Shown here: positions 44,426-51,520 of the stretch, one piece after another
Layout of the letters: each line of letters begins with the position of its first letter
Numbering within the stretch: position 1 is the stretch's first letter
Source of the DNA: DATFVA01 sp963811905
Lineage (GTDB): Bacteria; Bacteroidota; Ignavibacteria; Ignavibacteriales; Ignavibacteriaceae
Length of the DNA stretch: 64,000 nucleotides
NCBI GenBank assembly: GCA_963811905.1
Contig: CAWETK010000009.1
Coordinates: 263,437-327,436 of the forward strand
Direction of reading: 5' to 3'
The notes under the pieces: generated by a model
What the model saw: only the letters and a program-made list of their open reading frames with translations
Database searches by the model: none
What the model was told of the DNA's origin: nothing
Program-made: the position numbers and the translations under genes

Positions 44426-45546
44426 TTGTTTAAAAACTTTTTGTAATATTCTTCGTATTGCGGAATTACTATTGACTTATCAAACATTGTAACTGCTCTT
44501 TCTCTTGCGTTGGAAGAAAACAATTTGTATTTCCTTTCATTAGTTAGTAAATCAATAGTATATTTTGCCATTCTGTCGATATCTCCGATCTCAGCAATGT
44601 AGCCTGTCTCATTGTGTCTTACAAGTTCCGGCAGCCCGCCGACGCTTGAACTGATAACAGGCAGTCCGCATGCCATGGCCTCAAGTGCTGCAAGACCGAA
44701 ACTTTCCGACTGAGATGGTATAAGGAAGATATCGGCGGCGTTAAGTATCTCGACCAATCCATCCTGTTTACCGAGAAACTTCACGTTGTCGCAGATGCCC
44801 AGCTGCCGGCATAGTCTTTCACATTCAGAGCGGTCAGGACCGTCACCGACAAGCACAAGTTTGGCGGGCAACTCCTCCAGCACTTTAGCGAATATCTTCA
44901 GAGTGTCCGGAACACGCTTTACCTGCCGAAAATTTGAGGTGTGTACAAGAACTTTCTCATTATGCGGAGCGACATGTTTCCTGAAACCGCAGCACTCTGA
45001 CGGCTTGAATATTTCTGTATCAACAAAATTCGGAATGACCTCAATATCCTTCTGAATTTCATAATTGGTTATCGTTTTCTCTTTAAGGAACCTGGAAACA
45101 GCAGTAACTCCGTCGCTTTCCTCAATAGAAAATTTAACAAGCGGAAGAAATGAAGGCTCGAGCCCTACCAGCGTTATATCTGTTCCGTGCAGTGTTGTGA
45201 CAACCTTCAGGTCAAGCTTATCCTTAAGCATCTGCTTTGCAAGGTAGGCGCTGCTTGCATGAGGAATAGCATAATGAACATGCAGCAGATCAAGCTGCTC
45301 ATATTGTGCAACCTCAACCATCTTGCTCGCAAGAGCAAGGCTGTAAAGCGGGAACTCAAATAATGGGTAGCTGCTCATTTCCACTTCGTGAAAAACAACA
45401 TTCTCTACAAATTGCGTCAGCCTGAAGGGCAGGGCATAGCTGATAAAGTGGACTTTATGTCCTCTCAAAGCCAGTTCTTTTCCAAGTTCAGTAGCAATTA
45501 CCCCGCTTCCCCCATAGGTTGGATAACACGTAATTCCGATTTTCAT
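44422..45546 (-). CDS. bshA: N-acetyl-alpha-D-glucosaminyl L-malate synthase
   Basis: This 374-residue GT4 glycosyltransferase begins MKIGITCYPTYGGSGVIATELGKELA, a BshA signature, and has HFISYALPFRL, TTLHGTDITLVG, the donor-binding VGDGPDRSECERLCRQLG and the GT4 ending SQSESFGLAALEAMACGLPVISSSVGGLPE. BshA joins UDP-N-acetylglucosamine to L-malate, the first step of bacillithiol synthesis. bshB and bshC are not in the window, but ypdA at 7.7 kb fits the same thiol system. It is the first gene of a reverse-strand operon with a nucleotide hydrolase, an unknown protein and an RNA methyltransferase. Confidence 0.93.
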   Translation of the reverse strand: MKIGITCYPTYGGSGVIATELGKELALRGHKVHFISYALPFRLTQFVENVVFHEVEMSSYPLFEFPLYSLALASKMVEVAQYEQLDLLHVHYAIPHASSAYLAKQMLKDKLDLKVVTTLHGTDITLVGLEPSFLPLVKFSIEESDGVTAVSRFLKEKTITNYEIQKDIEVIPNFVDTEIFKPSECCGFRKHVAPHNEKVLVHTSNFRQVKRVPDTLKIFAKVLEELPAKLVLVGDGPDRSECERLCRQLGICDNVKFLGKQDGLVEILNAADIFLIPSQSESFGLAALEAMACGLPVISSSVGGLPELVRHNETGYIAEIGDIDRMAKYTIDLLTNERKYKLFSSNARERAVTMFDKSIVIPQYEEYYKKFLNK

Positions 45547-45798
45547 TCGTCTACAATCTCTGTAAGTTGATGTATTATATAGATTTTCATCTCATTTTAT
45601 CCGGTAAATATATAACAAATTTAAGGAAGATTGAATTCCATAATATGTAGTTTACCTGGAAATACCGGCAAAGTGAGTGAACTAACATATCTCCTGAAAA
45701 AGGAGGAAAGAATAAATAAAGAATAGAAAATTTAATCTTTCTCAAGTGAATAAAATTAGAGAATTTAAGGGTATATTTTTTTTAGAATATTATTAATT

Positions 45799-46671
45799 AT
45801 GAAATTACTGTTAATCGGGCAATCGGTAGAAGATCATATATATTATAAGCACAGCTGTGAAGTTAAGCCCGGAGGGATTTTTTATACTGCGGCAGCTCTG
45901 CATAGCATTAAAGAGCCCCGGGATGAGATATATCTTTGTACTTCATATAAAAAAAATGATCGTCTTTTCAAGGATCTATACGAAGATGTGAACCCCGGTT
46001 ACCTGAATTACTCGGATGTTATACCTGAGGTAAGACTCAACATCTATGATGGCAGGGAACGCGAAGAAATATATAAGAACATTACCGGCAGACTGGATAT
46101 CAACGATAAAAATCTCGAAATGTTCGATGGTATTCTGATTAATATGATAACAGGTTATGATATTACCCTGGAGCAGCTTGAAGGGATAAGAAAGAATTAT
46201 TCAGGTCCTGTCTATTTTGATGTGCATACTTTTTCACGGGGACTTGATAAAGATATGAAGAGGGAATTCAGGTTAATTCCTGAATTTGACAGATGGCTTC
46301 GTTACATCGATATTCTGCAGGTGAATACGAGGGAATTATTTACAGTGTCCGGATTACAGAATAAGGATGAGATCATAAGGTATGTCCTGAATACTAATGT
46401 GAAATATCTCCTTGAAACAAAAGGAGAAGAAGGATCTGTGTGCTACAGCATTAATAATAACGAAATTATTGCTGATAAAATGAGCCCGCTCAAAGTAAAA
46501 GTTAAAAACCAGGTGGGATTAGGTGACGTTTTTGGGGCAGTCTTTTTTTATAGTTATATTAAAAACGGCTCGGTAAAAACAGCCTTAAAGGATGCATCAG
46601 CTGCTTCAGGATATGCAGCCTCTTATAATACAATTGAAGATTTCAGGAAATTAAAGAACGATGTTTTCTAA
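45799..46671 (+). CDS. PfkB-family carbohydrate kinase
   Basis: The 290-residue protein resembles ribokinase-like (PfkB) kinases. It has a divergent N-terminal lid and a recognisable anion hole and base in VKNQVGLGDVFGAVFFYSYIKNG (GxGD, around residues 236-250), followed by the helical end typical of the fold. It lacks the usual N-terminal di-glycine substrate motif in clear form, so the substrate is unknown; sugar or nucleoside are possible. Its end overlaps the next gene by 11 bp, and the following GH13 gene overlaps again, indicating a tightly coupled three-gene operon for sugar metabolism. Confidence 0.8.
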   Translation: MKLLLIGQSVEDHIYYKHSCEVKPGGIFYTAAALHSIKEPRDEIYLCTSYKKNDRLFKDLYEDVNPGYLNYSDVIPEVRLNIYDGREREEIYKNITGRLDINDKNLEMFDGILINMITGYDITLEQLEGIRKNYSGPVYFDVHTFSRGLDKDMKREFRLIPEFDRWLRYIDILQVNTRELFTVSGLQNKDEIIRYVLNTNVKYLLETKGEEGSVCYSINNNEIIADKMSPLKVKVKNQVGLGDVFGAVFFYSYIKNGSVKTALKDASAASGYAASYNTIEDFRKLKNDVF

Positions 46672-47575
46672 CGAAATAATAAAGAAACGAATACTTCTCT
46701 TCGGTGCAAACGGTATGCTCGGCCAGCGGCTTGTTGAATTCTATAGTAAGCAGCAGAGTATTCAGCTGCTGTCATGCTCAGCTGAGAATGAACCTGTATT
46801 TGAAGGTCAGGATTATAAACAGATCGATATTACAAAAAGAGAAGTGGTTAAGGATCTTGTGTATGATTTTTATCCTGATGTAATAATTAACGCCGCTGCC
46901 TATACGAATGTTGACTTAAGTGAAACTGAACGCGAACAAGCCTGGAAAACAAATGTTAAAGGGGTTGAATATATTTCTGAAGTTTCAAGGGTGATCGACG
47001 CACATATTATTCATATTTCAACTGATTATATCTTTAATGGTAAGAAGGGACCTTATTCCGAAAAGGATAAACCGGGTCCGCTGGGGTATTATGCAAGGAC
47101 AAAACTTGCAAGTGAAAATGTTCTGAGGATCAGCGGAACATACTTTACAATTTTAAGAACTAATGTCCTTTATGGAATTGCCCATAACAGCCGCCCTGAT
47201 TTCGTACGCTGGGTAGTTAATTCTGTTAGAGCAGGCAAACAGATCAGAATTGTTACTGATCAGATAAATAATCCCACTTTTATCGATGACCTCATTCAGG
47301 CAATCAGTAAAGTAATAGAATATAAAAAGTATGGTATTTATAATATCGGCGGAAAGGAATTTCTGAGCCGCTTCGATTTTACTATGAAGATTGCAGATTT
47401 CTTTGATCTTGATAAAAGTCTGATTACACCTATTACAACACCTGAGCTTAATCAGCCTGCTCCAAGACCATTAAAATCCGGACTGATAATACTTAAAGCG
47501 CAAACTGAACTTGGCTACAAACCTCATTCAATTGATGAATCTCTTGCCAAAATGAAAAAAGAACTCTCCTTATGA
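46661..47575 (+). CDS. RmlD-like sugar-nucleotide reductase (SDR superfamily)
   Basis: The 304-residue protein is an extended short-chain dehydrogenase with the NAD(P) motif LLFGANGMLGQRL (GxxGxxG), the conserved INAAAYTNVDLSETEREQAW, STDYIFNGKKGPYSEKD and the catalytic YxxxK (YYARTKLASE). This pattern is that of dTDP-4-dehydrorhamnose reductase (RmlD). The other rml genes are not nearby, so the actual sugar nucleotide could differ. It overlaps both operon neighbours (11 bp upstream, 4 bp downstream ATGA). Cytoplasmic location is expected. Confidence 0.88.
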   Translation: MFSNEIIKKRILLFGANGMLGQRLVEFYSKQQSIQLLSCSAENEPVFEGQDYKQIDITKREVVKDLVYDFYPDVIINAAAYTNVDLSETEREQAWKTNVKGVEYISEVSRVIDAHIIHISTDYIFNGKKGPYSEKDKPGPLGYYARTKLASENVLRISGTYFTILRTNVLYGIAHNSRPDFVRWVVNSVRAGKQIRIVTDQINNPTFIDDLIQAISKVIEYKKYGIYNIGGKEFLSRFDFTMKIADFFDLDKSLITPITTPELNQPAPRPLKSGLIILKAQTELGYKPHSIDESLAKMKKELSL

Positions 47576-49329
47576 AAAAGTTGATCTTCCTTTCCTTTGT
47601 AATGTCCTTATTATTCAGCGGCTTATTTTTTCCCCAGGAGAAATTCCCACGCTGGGCTGAAGGAATTGTATGGTACCAAATATTCCCTGAACGTTTTGCT
47701 GATGGGGATACTGCAAATGAACCTGAGGCTTCAAAGGTATTTATAAACAGCAGGTCTGTTCCTGAGGACTGGAAAATCACTCCCTGGACGAGCAGCTGGT
47801 TCGATGCCGATACAGGGATAGACGGAGGTTCAGAACACAGGTTCGGAAGGCGTATCTATGAACGCCGGTATGGCGGAGATATAAAGGGGATAATTGATCA
47901 CCTCGATTATCTGAAGGACCTCGGTGTTAAAGGTATATATCTCAATCCCATTTTTGAAGCCGTCTCGATGCATAAATATGACGGATCGACTTATCATCAT
48001 ATAGATGTGAATTTTGGTCCCGACCCCAAAGCCGACAGGAAGATTATCGCCTCTGAAACACCTGATGATCCGCGTACCTGGAAATGGACTGAGGCAGATA
48101 AACTCTTTCTGAAATTAATTTCAGAAGTACATAAAAGAGGAATGAAGATAATCATCGACGGTGTATTCAACCATACGGGCGTGCAGTTCTGGGCATTCCA
48201 GGATATAATTAAGAACGGTAAAAATTCAAAATATAAGGATTGGTACCAGGTAAAATCTTTTGATGATCCTTCAACACCTGATAATGAATTTGATTACCAG
48301 GGCTGGGCGAATGTAAAGTCGCTTCCTCAATTCAACAGGAATGACAGCGATCTTGCAGCGGGACCCAAACAGTATATCTTTAACTCAACAGCAAAGTGGA
48401 TGGATCCTGATAATGATGGGGATGCGTCTGATGGCATTGATGGCTGGAGATTGGATGTGGCAAAAGATGTACCTCTCGGCTTCTGGAAAGACTGGAATAA
48501 ACTGGTTAAATCATTAAATCCTGAAGCAATAACTATAGGCGAACTATGGCAGCTTTCACCTGATTTCATTTCAGAGCACGGTGCTTTTGATGCTCTTATG
48601 AATTATAATTTTGCATTTGCCGTCGACAGCTTTTTTGTTGCGGAAAAAACAAAAATACCTGTTTCGGAATTCATCAATCAATTAAAACAGATAGATAAAA
48701 ATTACCCTGAGAAAAACCTGTATCTTTTACAGAACCTGGTAGACAGCCATGATACAGAAAGGATCTCATCAATGATCGCCAATCCCGACAGGGGCTACGA
48801 CAGGGATGGTAATGAAAGAAATCCCGATTATAATCCCGGCAAACCTTCCCCGGAAGATTATCAAAAGCAAAAAATGATTGCTGCATTCCAGATGACTTAC
48901 CGCGGCGCCCCGATGATCTATTACGGTGACGAAGTTGGTATGTGGGGGGCGGATGATCCTCACGACAGGAAACCCATGATCTGGGATGACCTTAAATATG
49001 ACGATGAAGTAATCACACCTGCATCAGGATTTAAGAAAGGATACGGCGTATATAAAGTTGACCAGAATAAAGGCCTGCTGAGCTTCTACAAAAAGATAAT
49101 TGCTATCCATAACTCCAGTGATGCATTAAAAAAAGGAGGTCTGCAGTTTCTCTATTCAAACGATGTAAAAGCTTCATTCGCCTTCAGCAGAAAATCCGCC
49201 GATGAATTATTCATATCGTGGCATTTAATACGGGAAGTGATCGCTGATGAGTTTGATGTTCCGTTAGATTCTTCGAAAGCATCTTTTACAGAACTTTTAT
49301 CTGGCGAAGAAGGTTCAGTATCATGCTGA
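47572..49329 (+). CDS. Secreted GH13 alpha-amylase-family enzyme (cyclomaltodextrinase/neopullulanase-like), C terminus frameshifted
   Basis: The 585-residue frame starts with a signal peptide (KKLIFLSFVMSLLFSGLFF) and a GH13 barrel: IVWYQIFPERFADGD, the conserved GVFNHTG, the nucleophile in DGWRLDVAKDVP, the acid/base glutamate in AITIGELW and the transition-state aspartate in NLVDSHDTER. It should hydrolyse alpha-glucans outside the cytoplasm. The frame ends in GSVSC at 49329, but skipping base 49324 continues as ADSTQNAKLHIKISPNSYLIYKIYH to a stop at 49400-49402. This looks like the true end of the C-terminal beta domain. A one-base deletion or error is likely. The shortened protein could still be active. 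Confidence 0.88.
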   Translation: MKKLIFLSFVMSLLFSGLFFPQEKFPRWAEGIVWYQIFPERFADGDTANEPEASKVFINSRSVPEDWKITPWTSSWFDADTGIDGGSEHRFGRRIYERRYGGDIKGIIDHLDYLKDLGVKGIYLNPIFEAVSMHKYDGSTYHHIDVNFGPDPKADRKIIASETPDDPRTWKWTEADKLFLKLISEVHKRGMKIIIDGVFNHTGVQFWAFQDIIKNGKNSKYKDWYQVKSFDDPSTPDNEFDYQGWANVKSLPQFNRNDSDLAAGPKQYIFNSTAKWMDPDNDGDASDGIDGWRLDVAKDVPLGFWKDWNKLVKSLNPEAITIGELWQLSPDFISEHGAFDALMNYNFAFAVDSFFVAEKTKIPVSEFINQLKQIDKNYPEKNLYLLQNLVDSHDTERISSMIANPDRGYDRDGNERNPDYNPGKPSPEDYQKQKMIAAFQMTYRGAPMIYYGDEVGMWGADDPHDRKPMIWDDLKYDDEVITPASGFKKGYGVYKVDQNKGLLSFYKKIIAIHNSSDALKKGGLQFLYSNDVKASFAFSRKSADELFISWHLIREVIADEFDVPLDSSKASFTELLSGEEGSVSC

Positions 49330-49421
49330 CTCAACACAAAATGCAAAACTTCATATTAAAATCTCTCCCAACTCATATCTTATCTACAAAATCTATCATT
49401 AGTCATTGGGGAAAACAGGAG

Positions 49422-49448
49422 ATTAACACCGGGTTTTTCAGCCCGGTG
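49422..49448 (+). repeat. REP-like hairpin, left outer copy
   Basis: ATTAACACCGGGTTT (49422 onward) contains CACCGGG (49427-49433), which pairs with CCCGGTG (49442-49448). The same element in opposite orientation lies at 50616-50641, so the two face each other across the transposase gene. Short conserved hairpins of this type are typical targets of RAYT transposases. Confidence 0.75.
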
Positions 49449-49554
49449 GGCACTAAGTAGGCATATTCACAAATATTATAACGTATAATAAGTTGTAATT
49501 TTGTCCTTAGCATCAATAAAATTTAATTTTCAACTTGTTGTGTGAGGACTTGTA

Positions 49555-49720
49555 GCGGTACCCGACCTGTCCCGGCCCTTGCCTTCATTAGGTCGGGTTT
49601 ATCCCGACAAAGCTTACTTGGTCGGGGATTGTCCCGATTAACCTGCTGGAACTTTTGTGTAGGCAGGCCTTCGTTTCCTTCAAGTCGGGATGTTGAGCGC
49701 AGCGAAATCGAGGACACGGT
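49555..49720 (+). repeat. Large multi-hairpin intergenic element
   Basis: The first 38 bp (from GCGGTACCCGACCTGTCCCG) match the start of the element at 49859 at 34 of 38 positions, and the end ATCGAGGACACGG also matches its end. Internal stems include CCCGACCT (49561-49568) with AGGTCGGG (49590-49597), and CCCGAC (49603-49608) with GTCGGG (49621-49626). The outer arms no longer pair well. An open frame crosses it but is composed of the repeat and is not a gene. Confidence 0.7.
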
Positions 49721-49760
49721 AATTGTAAAATGTTCTCTAGTAATTAATTTTCTATTAAGA

Positions 49761-49839
49761 CCGGTTATCTCGATACGTTCCTCATTCCGCTCGCTATATT
49801 TTTACGAATCTCGCTTCATTCGGAACACTCGATAACCGC
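49761..49839 (+). repeat. Nested palindromic intergenic element
   Basis: CGGTTATC (49762-49769) pairs with GATAACCG (49831-49838). Inside, GTTCC (49777-49781) pairs with GGAAC (49822-49826). The right end, CACTCGATAACCG, recalls the TCGAGGACACCG end of its neighbours, but the interior is different. Confidence 0.6.
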
Positions 49840-49859
49840 GATAATTATTAAATCTTTCG

Positions 49860-49949
49860 CGGTGTCCGACCTGTCCCGCCCCTTGCCTTCATCAGGGCGG
49901 GAGTGCCTCGCCTTCGTTTACTATTTGGCGAGGTGTATCGAGGACACCG
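49860..49949 (+). repeat. Three-stem (cloverleaf-like) palindromic element
   Basis: An outer stem CGGTGTCC (49860-49867) with GGACACCG (49942-49949) encloses two hairpins side by side: CCCGCCC (49875-49881) with GGGCGGG (49895-49901), and CCTCGCC (49906-49912) with GGCGAGG (49927-49933). All three stems are perfect. The element at 56331-56435 has the same outer logic with a compensating base-pair change. It does not resemble a tRNA in loop sequence. Confidence 0.85.
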
Positions 49950-50075
49950 TATTAGAGATATCTAAATTCCAACAATTTGTTGAAAACTTTTAACATATCT
50001 GATCGGCATCCTGCTTAATTAAAATAATACGTCACCGAATTTATGTAATGGAGTACTAAGCGAAAAAAATGATAG

Positions 50076-50093
50076 AAACTGTTTTAACAGTTT
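50076..50093 (+). repeat. Inner hairpin, left copy, upstream of the transposase
   Basis: AAACTGTTTTAACAGTTT forms a perfect 8-bp stem with a TT loop. Its reverse-oriented partner at 50573-50590 reads AAACCGTTTTAACGGTTT on the reverse strand: the T-A pair is replaced by C-G while all else is identical. It ends 48 bp before the transposase start, near a TATATTTG (50106-50113) that could be a promoter -7 box. Confidence 0.8.
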
Positions 50094-50141
50094 ATCCTGA
50101 TTTTTTATATTTGTATAATCATTTTTACATATGGGGACACT

Positions 50142-50582
50142 ATGTCACTTCATTCATACACAAAAATCTGGCTTCATCTGATCTGGGAAACTCACTATAG
50201 AGAAAGGCTTCTTTTTAAAGAAAATGCCGGGGCTGTTTCTGAATTTCTTTATAGGTACTCGAAAGAAAATAAAATCTATATGAAAATCAATTATGTAAAT
50301 CCAGAGCACGTTCACGCAGTCATTGATCTGCCGGTCAGTTTTGCCGTGCAAGACTGCTTAAAGCTATATAAGGGAGCCTCTTCTCATTATATAAATGAAA
50401 AACGTCTTATAAATGGACATTTCAGCTGGGGCAGAGGATATAGTGCATTCTCTGTATCAGAATCACAACTGGAAAGAGTAGTACAGTATGTTAAAAATCA
50501 GGAAGAGCATCACAGGGTAAAAACATTTGCAGAGGAATATGAAGAGTTTCTTAAAAAATACAATATTGTGGTAAACCGTTAA
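50142..50582 (+). CDS. REP-associated tyrosine transposase (RAYT, Y1/IS200-like)
   Basis: The 146-residue protein is a single-domain HUH/Y1 transposase of the IS200/REP-associated group. It has the metal-binding HxH motif in EHVHAVID (H56 and H58), the RAYT-type segment FSWGRGYSAFSVSESQ (94-109) and the catalytic tyrosine in RVVQYVKNQEEHH (Y116). Y1 enzymes cut and join single-stranded DNA at hairpins. The gene has no accessory tnpB and is not bounded by IS605 ends, but by two nested pairs of inverted hairpins (50076/50573 and 49422/50616), the situation typical of RAYT genes that serve dispersed REP elements. GGGGA precedes the ATG. The stop codon lies inside the right inner hairpin. Confidence 0.92.
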   Translation: MSLHSYTKIWLHLIWETHYRERLLFKENAGAVSEFLYRYSKENKIYMKINYVNPEHVHAVIDLPVSFAVQDCLKLYKGASSHYINEKRLINGHFSWGRGYSAFSVSESQLERVVQYVKNQEEHHRVKTFAEEYEEFLKKYNIVVNR

Positions 50583-50590
50583 AACGGTTT
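50573..50590 (-). repeat. Inner hairpin, right copy, covering the transposase stop codon
   Basis: AAACCGTT, AA, AACGGTTT on the forward strand is a perfect 8-bp stem; the TAA stop of the transposase (50580-50582) is in its centre. In reverse orientation it is the partner of 50076-50093 with one compensating pair change. It could both mark the element and act as a 3' structure of the mRNA. Confidence 0.8.
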
Positions 50591-50615
50591 CCAAATTATG
50601 CTATTTGGTTTCCTT

Positions 50616-50641
50616 CACCGGGTTGGAAACCCGGTGTTAAT
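50616..50641 (-). repeat. REP-like hairpin, right outer copy
   Basis: CACCGGG (50616-50622) pairs with CCCGGTG (50630-50636) and is followed by TTAAT. In reverse orientation it equals the left copy at 49422-49448 (ATTAACACCGGGTTT then CCCGGTG), with a slightly different loop. It also forms the first unit of a decaying tandem array. Confidence 0.78.
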
Positions 50642-50739
50642 TTCATGCTTGAAGAATAAACTTTCTCCCTCTGGAAACCGGTGTTAATATCAAGTTTCAA
50701 GGATAGACTTGCTCTATCCGGAAATTCGGTGTAAATCGC
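50625..50739 (+). repeat. Decaying tandem array of about 47-bp units from the REP-like element
   Basis: GGAAACCCGGTGTTAATTTC at 50625, GGAAACCGGTGTTAATATC at 50673 and GGAAATTCGGTGTAAATC at 50720 follow one another at 48 and 47 bp. Only the first still forms a full hairpin. The remaining gap to the sigma factor gene at 50930 holds a candidate promoter and no gene. Confidence 0.65.
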
Positions 50740-50881
50740 AAATCCGTTAATTCTCTAAATTCAATCCGTCAATCCGTCCGGAAATTAGGAGGTCCATCTC
50801 CGGTTATCCCTGATTATTTACGCTTATCAAATGGATTTCCACTTTCCTCTCATATTTAGGTAATTTTCAGCATCATCTACC

Positions 50882-50907
50882 AACCTTTTCTGAATGCACA
50901 GGTCTAA
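50882..50907 (+). promoter_or_regulatory. Candidate ECF-type promoter of the sigma factor operon
   Basis: AACCTT (50882-50887) and TCTAA (50903-50907) are separated by 15 bp and lie 23 bp before the sigma factor start. This resembles AAC-containing -35 and TCTAA-like -10 boxes of ECF promoters and would fit autoregulation, which is common for such operons. Evidence is only this one match. Confidence 0.3.
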
Positions 50908-50929
50908 TAAAACAGATACGGATAAATAA

Positions 50930-51508
50930 ATGACTCAACAGGAAACAGAACTAATCATAAGAGCTCAGAATGGAAACAATGCAGCTTTTGAAGAGCTTAT
51001 ATATAACTACGACAAAAAAGTACTGGCGCTCGCTATGAAATACGTAAAGAATGAAGATGATGCAAAAGATATTTACCAGGATGTATTCATTAGAGTATTC
51101 AGAGGCTTGAAGAAATTCAAATTCAACAGTGAATTTTCAACCTGGCTTTACAGAATTGTCGTGAATGTCTGTCTTACTTATAAATCAAGGAGCGATAAAA
51201 GAGAATTTGTTTCTATTTATCCTGATACAGAGAATGAAGAAAATCAGAACACCGGGCACGAGATAGAAGACGATCAGTCCGTACCCGACAGAGCCGTAAC
51301 GAGCTCGGAGATTTCGGAACATATAAACAGCGCACTTGAAACATTATCACCGAGACAAAAAATGATTTTTATTCTTAAACACTACGAAGGTTACAAGCTT
51401 AAGGAGATTGCCCAGATGCTTCAGTGCGGCGAGGGAACTATTAAAAAATACCTGTTTGATGCAGTCAGAAAAATGCGTACTCAGCTGGCAGATCTTTATT
51501 ACGCTTAA
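50930..51508 (+). CDS. ECF-type sigma-70 family RNA polymerase sigma factor
   Basis: The 192-residue protein has only sigma regions 2 and 4. Region 2 spans about residues 20-85 (FEELIYNYDKKVLALAMKYVKNEDDAKDIYQDVFIRVFRGLKKF, then STWLYRIVVNVCLTYKSR). An acidic linker follows, and region 4 (LETLSPRQKMIFILKHYEGYKLKEIAQMLQCGEGTIKKYLFDAVRKMR) binds the -35 box. It is followed after 12 bp by a zinc-finger anti-sigma gene, the usual partner. The operon continues with two envelope proteins, so the regulon probably concerns the cell surface. Confidence 0.94.
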   Translation: MTQQETELIIRAQNGNNAAFEELIYNYDKKVLALAMKYVKNEDDAKDIYQDVFIRVFRGLKKFKFNSEFSTWLYRIVVNVCLTYKSRSDKREFVSIYPDTENEENQNTGHEIEDDQSVPDRAVTSSEISEHINSALETLSPRQKMIFILKHYEGYKLKEIAQMLQCGEGTIKKYLFDAVRKMRTQLADLYYA

Positions 51509-51520
51509 ACGGAGAAAATA

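Noticed and set aside
49542..49835. Open frame of 97 codons in the repeat-rich gap
   Set aside because: It is formed by the multi-hairpin element and the nested palindrome; the translation reflects repeat sequence only.
49860..49949. Cloverleaf-like fold as a tRNA gene
   Set aside because: It has only two inner hairpins, no T-loop (TTC) motif, no anticodon loop pattern and no CCA-end geometry.
50142..50582. Complete IS200/IS605 insertion sequence
   Set aside because: No tnpB and no typical IS605 left/right ends; the protein carries RAYT-type features and the surroundings are REP-like hairpins.
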